From NCBI GenBank assembly GCA_963556495.2, contig OY747716.1:15282040-15346039 (forward strand): a stretch of 64,000 bases of DNA, read 5' to 3'. Under the pieces are notes generated by a model that saw only the letters and a list, made by a program, of their open reading frames with translations, ran no database searches and had not been told where the DNA came from. Position 1 is the stretch's first letter. Every line of letters begins with the position of its first letter. Shown piece after piece: positions 11,791 to 22,221 of the stretch. Made by a program: the position numbers and the translations under genes. This DNA comes from Valencia hispanica (Eukaryota > Chordata > Actinopteri > Cyprinodontiformes > Valenciidae).

Positions 11791-12445
11791 GCTGCAGTAG
11801 GTAACTCAGAGAGGAGAGTAGACTTTGCTTGAAAATTTAAACCCAAACATGCTTCCCATCACTCCCCCTCCGACGCACTCAAGCCCCGCCTCCAATGCCC
11901 TCCTCCCTCCTTCGGCTGCGCTACTGGCGTAACAACTGCCAAAGATAATCGGCTGACGCGACTTAGAAAACAAACTTTCGTAAATATTTCCTAAAGCCAC
12001 ATATGACAACATTAGCTGTGAGTGCACGGATGATCGCACACGCTGCGGAGGTTTACTGTAATACCACCACCCAAAAAACAAAACAAATATTAATCAAGCA
12101 AGGATAATTACCAGTCAAGCAGGAACATTGCCAACTCGGAATCGGATTTAAACGCTTTCAGGTCCCGTAGCTCCCTCCACCTCTCAAAGACTACGCCAAT
12201 ATTTACCCTCGTTTGATCTCGGGCTCTTGTCAACTTCTTTCTTCTTAGCTTTTTTCTCCTCCTCGATCATCTTCTTTTTTGTTATCTTAGCCGTATTTGC
12301 TGTTGTTGGCAGCAGCGGTATGGGCAGTTTCTCTTTAGGTGGTTGTTGCTCGGCCATAGCAAACTCCTAGCTTCTTGCCGCTAGTCAAAGAACTGTTCTG
12401 ACCAAGGGGCAAACTCCGCCACTCAGAATTGAGGCCAACCCGGAA
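11791..12445 (-). repeat. Dispersed element carrying an RVNIG/RWREL exon
   Basis: The left edge AGCTGCAGTAGGTAACTC and the right edge 'ggaagtaacaaaaattgcag' frame a unit read on the minus strand. Its upstream part holds a start codon and a coding exon (see 12111-12357). Its downstream part is non-coding. I recognise the edge sequence as a common fish repeat, but the class is not known to me. Confidence 0.55.
12111..12357 (-). pseudogene. Relic first exon of a repeat-encoded protein (RVNIG...RWREL motif)
   Basis: Read on the minus strand from the ATG at 12357-12355, the frame gives MAEQQPPKEKLPIPLLP and a Lys-rich stretch for 44 codons. A single frameshift then moves to the frame starting at 12224. 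That frame reads ARDQTRVNIGVVFERWRELR and DLKAFKSDSELAMFLLDW, ending at 12111. The second part matches a motif that recurs in many predicted proteins of fish that come from repeats; its function is not known to me. Right at the end is TG|GTAATT, a usable splice donor, so this may be exon 1 of a spliced transposon gene. The continuous similarity across the shift shows real, decayed coding sequence. A downstream exon was not found. Confidence 0.6.
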
Positions 12446-13100
12446 GTAACAAAAATTGCAGTTCACCCCTCATCCGCTGGGGGCTGGCTCCAGAAAGGAG
12501 CAATTTCCCATTGACTCCCATGTAAAAAAGTCAAACTTCACACCAGAAATAAACCTGTTTAAAGCCTGGTTCACAAAACCATTTTAGGTTTAATAGGTCA
12601 GGTTTGTTGTCATGACAACTCTGAGGGGGGTGAATTTTTTTCTAACTCATCCGTTTAGACATAATTTAATCTTAAAATTATGAATAATTAGGGGCGTGTC
12701 ATTTTGATTGCCAGGTCTCTTAGCTGGTGGCTAACGGTGGCTAACTGTGGTTAGCAGCTTGCCGCCAGACTGCTTACCCCCCCTGCTTGCACTGGGGAAG
12801 GCCTTCAGCCTGGGACTCACGTTAAGACTTTGGCCATTTACTTTCTCTGAACTTGAACATCAGTTGTATCCGCAAACCTTATTAGTGTTTAGATATAAAT
12901 CGTGCACTTATTGGACAAAGATGACTTGCTGTGGTACTGATTGCACTAACAGACCGTCTAAGAAGTCTCTGCTCCATTTTTTTCGGTAAGTAAAATAATA
13001 TTTCTGTACGTTATTTTGTACATGAAGCTCCTGCAGCTGAGCTCCTTAATTAGCAAAGTAGCTGGGAAACTACAAACTGAACAGGTTAAGATGCTGTGCA
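12446..13100 (+). repeat. Dispersed DNA-transposon-like element, THAP-type 5' end
   Basis: The segment opens with a stretch that I recognise as a widespread fish repeat: GGGGCTGGCTCCAGAAAGGA, then CCCATTGACTCCCATGT. It continues through 'gctaacggtggctaac' to an ATG exon at 12921 and a consensus splice donor. The exon resembles the start of a THAP zinc finger, a domain that occurs in P-element and Kolobok transposases. The right boundary is uncertain because other elements are nested after 13100. Confidence 0.5.
12921..12985 (+). pseudogene. THAP-like first exon with splice donor
   Basis: The frame MTCCGTDCTNRPSKKSLLHFF starts at the ATG of 12921 and ends at TTTCG|GTAAGT (donor at 12986), leaving a split codon. 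The pattern of two close Cys (C-G-T-D-C), then a Asn-Arg and a hydrophobic-Phe-Phe segment, resembles the start of THAP zinc fingers, which continue with a Cys-x2-His pair about 40 residues later. The rest of the domain would be in a second exon that I could not find, perhaps displaced by nested insertions. Function in an intact element would be binding of transposon ends. The assignment is by motif only. Confidence 0.45.
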
Positions 13101-13102
13101 TT

Positions 13103-13167
13103 TAAGATAAGGCTGCTTGGTCGAACATAGGTTGAAATGATCACATTTCTTATTTACTTTACATGTT
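13103..13167. repeat. Left arm of an interrupted palindrome
   Basis: This 65-bp arm, starting TAAGATAAGGCTGCTTGG, is the reverse complement of 15002-15066 with 59 of 65 positions matching. Between the arms lie matching inner pieces (ACCGTCAAAATAA on both sides) and a CA/TA repeat on the left answered by TA/TG on the right. The left side has about 95 extra bases (13168-13260). Confidence 0.8.
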
Positions 13168-13320
13168 GATTTATTCAAACTTAACATAGTTTTAGTAAAA
13201 GCTATGGACAAATAGGGCTTCATGATTTTATTTGTCAAAATTATTGAGTGTCCTCATTTCACCGTCAAAATAACGTATTGATCGCTTCACGGTCAAGACA
13301 CACACACACACATATACATA
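13168..13320. repeat. Inner left palindrome segment with (CA)n(TA)n
   Basis: ACCGTCAAAATAA at 13261 has its complement near 14986-14998. The (AC)n run from about 13299 and the CATATACATA that follows mirror the (TA)n(TG)n run at 14940-14976. The final TA (13319-13320) is the left copy of the Tc1 target duplication. Confidence 0.65.
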
Positions 13321-14939
13321 CACTACCGTTCAAAAGTTTGGGGTCACATTGAAATGTCCTTATTTTTGAAGGAAAAGCACTGTACTTTTCAATGAAGATA
13401 ACTTTAAACTAGTCTTAACTTTAAAGAAATACACTCTATACATTGCTAATGTGGTAAATGACTATTCTAGCTGCAAATGTCTGGTTTTTGGTGCAATATC
13501 TACATAGGTGTATAGAGGCCCATTTCCAGCAACTATCACTCCAGTGTTCTAATGGTACAATGTGTTTGCTCATTGGCTCAGAAGGCTAATTGATGATTAG
13601 AAAACCCTTGTGCAATCATGTTCACACATCTGAAAACAGTTTAGCTCGGTACAGAAGCTACAAAACTGACCTTCCTTTGAGCAGATTGAGTTTTTGGAGC
13701 ATCACATTTGTGGGGTCAATTAAACGCTCAAAATGGCCAGAAAAAGAGAACTTTCATCTGAAACTCGACAGTCTATTCTTGTTCTTAGAAATGAAGGCTA
13801 TTCCATGCAAGAAATTGCTAAGAAATTGAAGATTTCCTACAACGCTGTGTACTACTCCCTTCAGAGGACAGCACAAACAGGCTCTAACCAGAGTAGAAAA
13901 AGAAGTGGGAGGCTGCGTTGCAGAACTGAGCAAGAAGATAAGTACATTAGAGTCTCTAGTTTGAGAAACAGACGCCTCACAGGTCCCCAACTGGCATCTT
14001 CATTAAATAGTACCCGCAAAACACCAGTGTCAACATCTACAGTGAAGAGGCGGCTGCGGGATTCTGGGCTTCAGGGCAGAGTGGCAAAGAAAAAGCCATA
14101 TCTGAGACTGGCCAATAAAAGAAAAAGATTAAGATGGGCAAAAGAACACAGACATTGGACAGAGGAAGACTGGAAAAAAGTGTTGTGGACGGATGAATCC
14201 AAGTTTGAGGTGTTTGGATCACAAAGAAGAACGTTTGTGAGACGCAGAACAACTGAAAAGATGCTGGAAGAATGCCTGACGCCATCTGTTAAGCATTGTG
14301 GACGTAATGTGATGGTCTGGGGTTGCTTTGGTGCTGGTAAGGTGGGAGATTTGTACAGGGTAAAAGGGATTCTGAATAAGGAAGGCTATCACTCCATTTT
14401 TCAACGCCATGCCATACCCAGTGGACAGCGCTTGATTGGAGCCAATTTCATCCTACAACAGGACAATGACCCAAAAACACACCTCCAAATTGTGCAAGAA
14501 CTATTTAGAGAAGAAGCAGGCAGCTGGTATTCTATCGGTAATGGAGTGGCCAGCGCAGTCACCAGATTTGAACCCCATTGAGCTGTTGTGGGAGCAGCTT
14601 GACCGTATGGTACGCAAGAAGTGCCCATCCAACCAATCCAAATTGTGGGAGCTGCTTCTAGAAGCGTGGGGTGCAATTTCTCCAGATTACCTCAACAAAT
14701 TAACAGCTAGAATGCCAAAGGTCTGCAATGCTGTAATTGCTGCAAATGGAGGATTCTTTGACGAAAGCAAAGTTTGATGTAAAGAAAATCTTATTTCAAA
14801 TACAAATCATTATTTCTAACCTTGTCAATGTCTTGACTCTATTTTCTATTCATTTCACCACGTATGGTGGTGAATAAGTGTGACTTTTCATGGAAAACAC
14901 AAAATTGTTTGGGTGACCCCAAACTTTTGAACGGTAGTG
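13321..14939 (+). mobile_element. Tc1/mariner element, DD38E type, nearly intact
   Basis: The element is 1,619 bp. Its 27-bp terminal inverted repeats begin CACTACCGTTCAAAAGTTTG and are perfectly identical at the two ends (13321-13347 and 14913-14939). TA flanks each end (13319-13320 and 14940-14941). It carries one transposase gene on the plus strand, broken by one base. Identical ends and a single inactivating change suggest a young insertion. The spacing of the catalytic residues (38 between the second Asp and the Glu) fits the DD38E lineage, known as Intruder, a sister of classical DD34E Tc1 elements. It is inserted close to the centre of an older palindrome. Confidence 0.93.
13733..14777 (+). 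pseudogene. Tc1/mariner DD38E transposase, one frameshift
   Basis: The first 248 codons read in one frame. They show N-terminal helix-turn-helix segments (about residues 10-45 and 75-110) joined by a basic linker with SGRLRCR (58-64). The first catalytic Asp is 154 (WTDESKF) and the second is 244 (QQDNDPK). An extra A in the run at about 14472-14476 then shifts the frame. The rest continues one base over as KLCKNYLEKKQAAGIL, then SPDLNPIELLWEQ, to the stop at 14775-14777. The catalytic Glu is the one in PIE. With the extra base ignored the protein is about 347 residues, the normal family length. The enzyme cuts at the terminal repeats and inserts at TA. Without the last third, including the Glu, the product here should be inactive. 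Confidence 0.92.
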
Positions 14940-15001
14940 TATATATATATGTATATATATATGTGTGTGTGTGTGTACCAACAAATTATTTTGACGGTTT
15001 T

Positions 15002-15066
15002 AACATGTAAAGTAGATAAGAAATGTGATCATTTCAACCCGTTGTCTACCAAGCAGCCTTATCTTA
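15002..15066. repeat. Right arm of the interrupted palindrome
   Basis: Reverse complement of 13103-13167 with six mismatches. Without the Tc1 element and the extra left segment the two arms would form a hairpin centred on the AC/AT/GT simple repeat. Confidence 0.8.
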
Positions 15067-15960
15067 GAGACACATCTCTTTAAAAAGATCCTTTTTTTTC
15101 CAACTAACTCCAGATATATTTCATATTTTGTTGTCAGAGATTTTTTACTTTTTAAAAATTAATTAGAGTCATCAGTTAAGGCATTCATCATTTCTGATAT
15201 GGGATTCACCTTCATTGTTGTACTTTTATACATACACCCATAAGTGTTATGTATGTGTGCTCATTTGTCTACAGCACGTTTGTCTTCTCTTGTTTCCAAC
15301 TAAGACGGGCAATGTTGAAATTTTAAGTTGTTTTTCATATACATAGTTTTTTTCCTTACAGATCATATCAATCACCTAAAACTACAGGAAGATCAAAAGG
15401 AGAAGTACTTAACAATATATGTGCATCACCTTTATTGCCACTTCTTTCATATCCTTAGGTGCTGTCCGCTTTTTGTTTTTGATTAAATAAACAACAAATG
15501 AATGAAGTTTCTGTTTTTCTTTCATACAGATGTTGTTTCCATTTCAAGAAAAAAAAATCATAGTTTTGTAGCCGCATATGAAGTATGATTTGGCTTTGTA
15601 ATATTGCAGACGCCAAGGTATATTTTAATATTGAGATGTTGAAGGAATTTATCAAATTCAAAAATGCAGTTGGCTGATTATTTACTTGTTTGTTTTATTT
15701 CTTCCCTTGTTATATACTGTAGAAAGAATTTTCAGTCATTATAGAGAATAAAACATTTATTTTTTTAAACACAAGATTCTATAAAAGAAAGGAACACAGA
15801 TAAAAAAACAAGGGGGGCCAGAAAGCAAAAGAGACTTGTGTACAGTAAAATGGGGTTGGGGGGGCAGAGTTGTCAACAGTGTTATGGCAACAGATGTAAT
15901 TGTTGAAATAAAAAAACTACACCAACAACACATTAGACATAACAATCAGGGCTATATTTA
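15067..15960. other. AT-rich stretch between repeats
   Basis: No gene seen. The sequence is AT-rich and probably belongs to the surrounding nested elements, since both sides are repeat-derived. There is no clear boundary. Confidence 0.35.
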
Positions 15961-16270
15961 TACTTTCTGCTTTAACATCAATTGTTCAAAAGGACGGCCA
16001 TGTCTAATGTGAGGATGCGTAAAGATGGCAGCATTTAAACTAGGAATAAAAGAAGCCATAACACTGTTGACAAACCTGCTGGCCTTTTCTATTTTTGCTG
16101 GGTTTACACCTGCCCTCTATCGACGCCTTTGGGTGATGGAGGAGAAGATGATGGACATCTGAGGGTGGAGAAGGTTAAGCTGGTGCAGGTCCTCCTCCAT
16201 CATGTTCACCAACTGGACACTGCTGACCACCCCCATGTCATCTCCGCCACAGCTGATGATGATGAAATGT
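15961..16270 (-). pseudogene. Relic coding segment resembling an SGNH-hydrolase domain
   Basis: On the minus strand one frame runs for about 100 codons with a single internal stop: SCGGDDMGVVSSVQLVNMME, then DLHQLNLLHPQMSIIFSSIT, then a TAG inside an Arg-rich piece. GVNPAKIEKASRFVNSVM and a short tail follow, to a TAA near 15960. The GGDD piece sits where SGNH/GDSL hydrolases carry the GxND block, preceded by a beta strand (HFIIIS) and followed by a helix and the IIFSSI strand. Such domains occur in some fish retroelements and other repeat proteins. The length and the coherent chemistry suggest true coding origin. The stop (TAG, perhaps from TGG) and a shift upstream of 16270 show it is dead. 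A vertebrate host origin is not excluded. Confidence 0.55.
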
Positions 16271-16564
16271 AGAGCTGCTCTTCCTCACAGGGAGTTGGGG
16301 GAAAAAAAGGGAGAAGGCCTTTCCACCTCAATATCCACCAATTAGGGTAAATATAAACAAGTATTAATATAAATATGTGAACTATCCTAACTAACTTAGC
16401 TTGATCATGTATCTCATGCATAGACTAAATAGATCTCATACACTATTAATAACTAAGTTAAAAATATTATTGAAAACTTGCATTAAGTTAATGATCATTT
16501 CATTTGAATAAATTATTTCAATTTAAATATTAACTTACCGATTTAATATTGTATTTATTTACAG

Positions 16565-16890
16565 CCTGGATGGAAGAGGGTAGCAGAGTTGCTCTACCGC
16601 GGTTTTCAGGCTAAAGCCGCCCGCTAACCTCCGTTAGCTTCAGTTAGCTCCAGGACTAGCTCCTGGCTACATCGGCTCAGAGTGTCAATCATCTGCCCCC
16701 GCCCTCCCAGCGTCACTCTCAGCTCCACCTCTTTGCCCATTTTTTTATTTTCTGGGAGTGACGAGATGCGTGACGCAGAGAAGATGGCGGCGGTGGGAAC
16801 CAAACATTTGGCTTCATTTTTGCTCTTCAGAAACCAATGGGTGACGTCACCGAGGCTTTGTCCAGTAATATACAGTCTATGGTTCTGACA
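16565..16890 (-). repeat. GC-rich dispersed element end with TGACGTCA motif
   Basis: Read on the minus strand the unit begins near CCATAGACTGTATATTACTG, soon reaches CGGTGACGTCACCCATTGG, and ends in a GC-rich part with several 'gttagc' blocks. I recognise the first part as a common teleost repeat end. TGACGTCA is a CRE-type core. The open frames on both strands look like translations of the repeat and not like a gene. Confidence 0.5.
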
Positions 16891-18540
16891 GAGCGCAACC
16901 GGTAGCATAGTGGAGTGAGGGGCAGGTCACGGTGTCTGTGTGAGGAGTGTTAGACAGATGTCAGACACTTCATCAGAAATATCACAAAACTCTGATGCCC
17001 CTAAAACCATCTACTGCAACCAATCGTCTGCAGAAGTCATCGAATGATCAAATTAAGTCCAACTGTGTCTAATACAATCTCAGTATATGTGTGGCTTTTC
17101 AGTTTATCATCTGTTTACTTTTTTATTATTATACACTGCTTTTTGTTGGTCTATCGGTGAAAATTTTAACATAATATAATAACAAAAATCCAACCAAGTT
17201 TGAGGCTGAAACATGCGATCAAGTCCAGAATACTTTTGCCAGCTTCAGCAGAAGTCTGCTGACCTGCTACAGAACAAGTTGAGTCTCTGATGTAGAATAT
17301 GTTTACCTCTATACTAATGAGAAAACAAGCTGAATCAGTACAGCAGCGGTAGAACAGCAGCAAGAAATAAGATATTCATTGTTTGCCTTTAATTATGCAG
17401 CTTTCACTGGGAGAGAAACCATTTGTGAATGTTAAAGCAACACAATCAACAGAAGTTATTGTTACAAAGACTGAGACTACCCTCAATTTATTCACTGACA
17501 AGTGTAGACTATATGTACAGAGAACAGCACAAACATTTCTTAATACATCACTGTAAATGGGGAAATTGCACAGTGCTTACATTAGTCATTTTTCACCAGC
17601 ATAGTACCATACTGTGGATAATAAAACACAATGAAGGATGGTCTTAAAAACACAATGAAACAATCATATATTACTCATTTTGCCTTTAAAAAAAAATCCC
17701 CCGAAACAATAGCTTTATGGGAAAAGTCCATATGTCAGACGACGGCATTCAAACATTAATTACACAACACAAACAATAAATGTGCATTATAAAACAATAT
17801 CAAATTTGCATATGATAATAAAAAAAATCATTATTGCAGGCGCCCCTCCGGTTTATGATAAAACATACAGAACATCAGTTAATAAAGCTGCTGAGTAGGA
17901 GCGGAGCCATCCAACACACACAGAGCTGGCACAACTTTCAGCTGAGCAAAGCAGCAGATCTGAACTCGGAACGACACTAAACAGACACGCAGATGAAAAA
18001 AGGCTGAAAAAGTGCCTCGCCGCTAACCTTCCGTTTGTGCTGAAGACTGAGAGGAACGCCTGTGATTACACCATTGACTGAATCATCTGCAAGGGTCAGG
18101 CCTCCCATCTTCTCTCCCTCCCACTCCTCTGCTCCTCTCCCACTCAGCGGCCAAGCAATTCGTATGGCTGCTCAGACACATTCGGAGACTTTTTTTTTTT
18201 TTTGCGGAGAAATCCAGTCACTGGCAATGTTTACAGAAACATAAACACATGCCCACCTACGCGGAAGCACACTGGATAAACTGGGTAGACAAACAGGAGC
18301 TACTGCTGGTTTTCTTTTATATAAGCTAGCACGTTTGAAAAGGTTACTTTTTATTCAGTTGTGACGACCATCAAACCTTCTTATCTGGGCTCTAGTTTAA
18401 GGAATTCAAAGAGTGGGCTATCTAGGTAGTAGTGTAAAGCAGGGTTAGGTCATATAAAAGGCTCCTATACCTCCTTAATTCAAGCAAGACATGGTCATCA
18501 ACCTACAGTGAGAGACCAGATAAGGAGAGCCAAGAGACAT
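16891..18540. other. Intergenic DNA with no recognised feature
   Basis: No exon was recognised. AT-rich with short A and T runs, for example near 17690 and 18189. Confidence 0.4.
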
Positions 18541-18625
18541 GACCCTAAATTCTTCATCCCCAGTGTAAAACATGGTGTTGGCAGCATCATGCTGTCGGGA
18601 TGGGAGCTGATTAGAATTCATTGAA
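18541..18625 (+). repeat. Tc1-like family A, internal fragment
   Basis: Contains GTAAAACATGGTGTTGGCAG followed by CATCATGCTGTCGGGA. This is the family's transposase stretch encoding the conserved V-M-V/W-G-C type strand region after the first catalytic Asp. Flanking sequence is too decayed to extend. Two similar blocks, 'accatcaaaccttct' near 18369 and 'accatcaaccttct' near 18656, may bound it. Confidence 0.5.
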
Positions 18626-19189
18626 ACATGAAGGTATTTTTCTATTTTGCTGTAGACCATCAACCTTCTAAACTGGGTTCTCAGCAAAGGGTGTCACAGA
18701 GTAGGACGCGATAGTGAACATAGTGAGTTCCATCTATTCCATATGGACATAAAGAACTGATCCAAATGAGGACAATGTTGTTTTTTTTGCAAGGACTCCT
18801 GTTTGAAATAGTGTCACAGGATGAATTATACGTATTATTTTAAAAGCCAGTGATGACGTTTGCATGCACTTAGGCAGCAATAAGCTGATCTCTGTAGCTG
18901 ATATATAAAGTTAGAAACGTCTGGTTTGTTGAACTTAGCCTGGAAAGACAGCAATTCGCTTGGTCTGCAACTGAGATGCAGATCAGTTCAAATCAGTTTT
19001 CTTTAAGGATTTTGCTGTGTTTGAACTTTACGTGCACCATGTCACAGAACCTTGTTTACAAAGGGAGTATTGAAGTACTCTAGTTAGGTACGGCACATGC
19101 ATAATCTTATTATGTGCTTGAGACCCTACACACAACAGGACATACAGGATGACCAGGCATAAGGAGGCACATCCAAATGTACAACAATA

Positions 19190-19840
19190 TGTTAGCACCC
19201 CTGGTAAGTGTTTGTTAAAGCCCTAAAATAAATTGAAAATTTATTTAAAAATATGACTGCTAATTTGGGTAGCCTACATTTGTTCAGTTTGGATGCAATC
19301 ACCAGTGTCATTCTTTAAAATAAATGTAACTGAAGCATTTTTCTTTTCTACCCTAATTTAATTTTGAAAAGTCGATCAGAGTTTCTACTTCCAATTAAAA
19401 ATCCGTTCATTTCCATTTCCTCCTGGTATAACCATGACATTACACCAAGAGCTTTTAGATCTATAGGAACCTTGGCGCCACACACAGTGAGAGGAATGGA
19501 AATGTTCAAAGATCCCCGTTAGAGATCTGCAGCAAAGAATAACATCTTGTTTACCAAGTCTCCATAACAACCATGCTGTCTATATACCAACCAGTTGTTT
19601 AGGGGCCATCCCAGGGACAAAGTCTTTCTGTCTTACTAACTCAAACATAAACACAGAGTGTACATAACTCTACTGAGTCATTAAATGGAAATGTTAATTT
19701 GATCAAACGAGACTAATATGGCCTTTTTTCCCCTCCAAAAATAAATGTGTAGAAAAGCCCCTGATGACAACTGTTAAATATGGGGGAAGATCTGTGATGC
19801 TTAGGGTCTGTGGTGTTATGAAGTCTTCGATATTAAAGTA
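19190..19840 (+). repeat. Tc1-like family B, decayed copy
   Basis: The left part has GTTAGCACCCCTGGTAAGTG. The right part has TTAAATATGGGGGAAGATCT then GTGATGCTTAGGGTC, equivalent to the 'gtatggtggcggatctgtgatgctgtgggct' order seen at 44560. Termini could not be placed. Resemblance to other copies in this window is the main evidence. Confidence 0.4.
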
Positions 19841-19922
19841 GATTAAATTGTAGTCAAATATGGTGGAACAAGACAAAAATCAACAATTCTTTCATGATCA
19901 TCTCAGTTCCCACACACACAAA

Positions 19923-20108
19923 TGGTAAATGGCCTGTACTTGTATAGCGCTTTATCTAGTCCTGAGGACCTGACATTCAGTCATCCACACACTGGGGAAC
20001 AGTGACAGAAGTGAGGCTTCCCAACAATGGCGCCACCAGTAGGCAGGAGGGTGAAGTGTCTTGCCCAAGGACACAACGACCGAGACGGAGAGCCACGGTC
20101 GCCCCGTG
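19923..20108 (+). repeat. Dispersed retroposon-like repeat, family 'tggtaaatgg' (copy 1)
   Basis: Starts TGGTAAATGGCCTGTACTTG and ends with GAAGTGTCTTGCCCAAGGAC and the following GC-rich piece. A longer copy with the same start and the same internal order lies at 30042-30345 in the same orientation. This copy lacks about 100 bp from the middle. Confidence 0.75.
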
Positions 20109-20516
20109 GCACAATCATTTCTTAAACTATTTTCGCTCATTGAATAAAAATACTCACATTAAATGTTGGACTTTAAACTATTTTGTTGTAAAGCAGACTT
20201 ATTTTTAAGGCTTTAAACAAATCTTTACCAGGGGTCGTCTCTATCGCCGGGTGTTTTGTGTTGTATGTAACTACCATATCTTGATTAAAATATGAGATCA
20301 AAGGTTTGGGTCTCGTGAACAAATCGATTATGATCATGTTAATGACGTGAATAACCTTTTATATTCACAAACAAAATAACAGAGAAATTTGCTGGTGATG
20401 GGATGGATTTTTGCTGTACTGACCCTGATCAGTCAAAAACTCAATATTTATCATGATCCATTTATCAATCAGTGAATGCGCCGTACACCAGCAAAAATTA
20501 AATAAACTATGTTGTT

Positions 20517-22221
20517 TTTATTGTTAAAACAGTTCCTTTCTTACAGAGAAAATATTTTGTTTTTATTTATGGTCTGTAAGAAGAAATCTGAAGGAGCTAA
20601 CATCAGTGATGGTGAGTCAGAACGTTACAAAATCAGAAACCGATCACAAAATGTTTGATCGGTCTTTCACTACAAAATGACGAAGCCTATAACCAGAAAG
20701 AACAGTAGCGTCCCCTCTGATGTAACAAATTTTGCATAAATCTTGAGTTTTCGCATTACATAAAACCCTGAACACAACGATCAAACAGCCTAGTGTTATT
20801 TGTTCCAAATAAACGGTACATCGGATGAAATATTGAAAGCAATATTTTTAAAGTGTCAATAAAAGAGAAATAACGTTACTCTACTTCATCCTGATGCAAG
20901 TGGTTCATAAAAAAATCCTCACCTTTGACTTTCTAAGCAATCGGTCTCACACTGCTAAGCCTGTCCCCATAAGCCAAGTATGGAAATAAAACAACGAGCT
21001 GACAAATGAGGTGGGGGGGGAACAAAAAAACAAAAAAAACACATAATTAATTATTGACGGAACAATGAAAGGGCTCCCAAGTGGTTTTTATGAATGGTCA
21101 CAATCAAGAAGGAAAACAAAATCAGCTCCATTGTAATTGGCCTACATATAGGTACCAACTACACAGCTGACGTGGTCTCCCATGGAGTCACAGGGATGAA
21201 ATATTCATTGAGAAACAGCTCTGACACATGGAGCGAGCTCTGGTTACAACCAAATCCTTCTAGGTAAAGCCAGAGGCAGCGTCACCCCAAGCCCGCACCC
21301 CCAGCACCACCACCACCACTCCACTAACACATGACAGCAAACACACACAAAGGGGGCCACATTCATTTTTGACTCGACACATTAATTAATAACCCAGAGC
21401 TGACCCCCGTTTTGTTCTGCTGGTCATCCCTGGGAGAGTGGAGCAGAGCAGGAATAAAGACGGATCTTAAGCCGTCTTCTTCCACTGAAGGCGCAGAGAG
21501 ATGAGGGTGACAGTGTGAGGAGAAAACGGGCAGATAAAGCAGGCAGCAAAGAGGAAGAGGGAATTCAGGATTATCATAGCGAATATAGGAGGGGGTGGTG
21601 GTGGTGGTGAAGAGGAGTCGCTTCGAAAACCGAAATGGGCATTTCCCTGAAGCGAAGTGGATCAGCGGGGGGGCGGGGATGGGGTGACTGTGCCCAAAAT
21701 CCAGGCTCTGACTGCACAGTTCACACGAGCTCCTGAACCTCCACTATGTGTCGGTCCCTGCCAGCATTCCTACTCACTCTAGCCGATATGGCACAACCGC
21801 TGGAGCGCAAAAATCCAACCTTATTCACAAAAACATTAAATCAACAGAGGTCGGTGGTATCATCAGGGGGAACAAAAGGTACTTGGACTAAGACTGCTGC
21901 CTAAAGCTACAACCAGCTTGTGTTGTGATGGATGGATGAGCAATAAGGATAAGAACAAAACCAACGAAAGGCACTTTATACAAATATATGAAATATGATA
22001 TATATGCGATTGTAAAAGCTTTCCTTTTGTTACAGCTAAAAAAAAGGGATCAAATTTATATTATAAAAATCTGTCTTTTAAAATATCAAAAATGTATAAC
22101 AACCGATCGATAAAAAAATCATTTTATCAAAGTATTTTAAAAAAACAGACTTGTTGCCTACTTTGTGTTTATGCTATATAAATGCTTGTTCAGATCAGAT
22201 GGTCTCTTTACTTTCCCTGCC
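20517..22221 (-). other. pard3: Probable 3' UTR of pard3 with candidate poly(A) signals
   Basis: The sequence just downstream of the pard3 stop (minus strand) has no reading frame of note and no clear transposon. AATAAA occurs on the minus strand at 20562-20567 and 20517-20522, about 1.7 kb after the stop. Nothing closer with the canonical hexamer was seen. The true UTR end cannot be told from sequence alone, and cleavage at a variant signal nearer the stop is possible. Confidence 0.35.

Noticed and set aside
16624..16908. Frames on both strands, 68 and 94 codons
   Set aside because: They translate a common fish repeat end. Such frames often appear in predicted proteins but are not genes.
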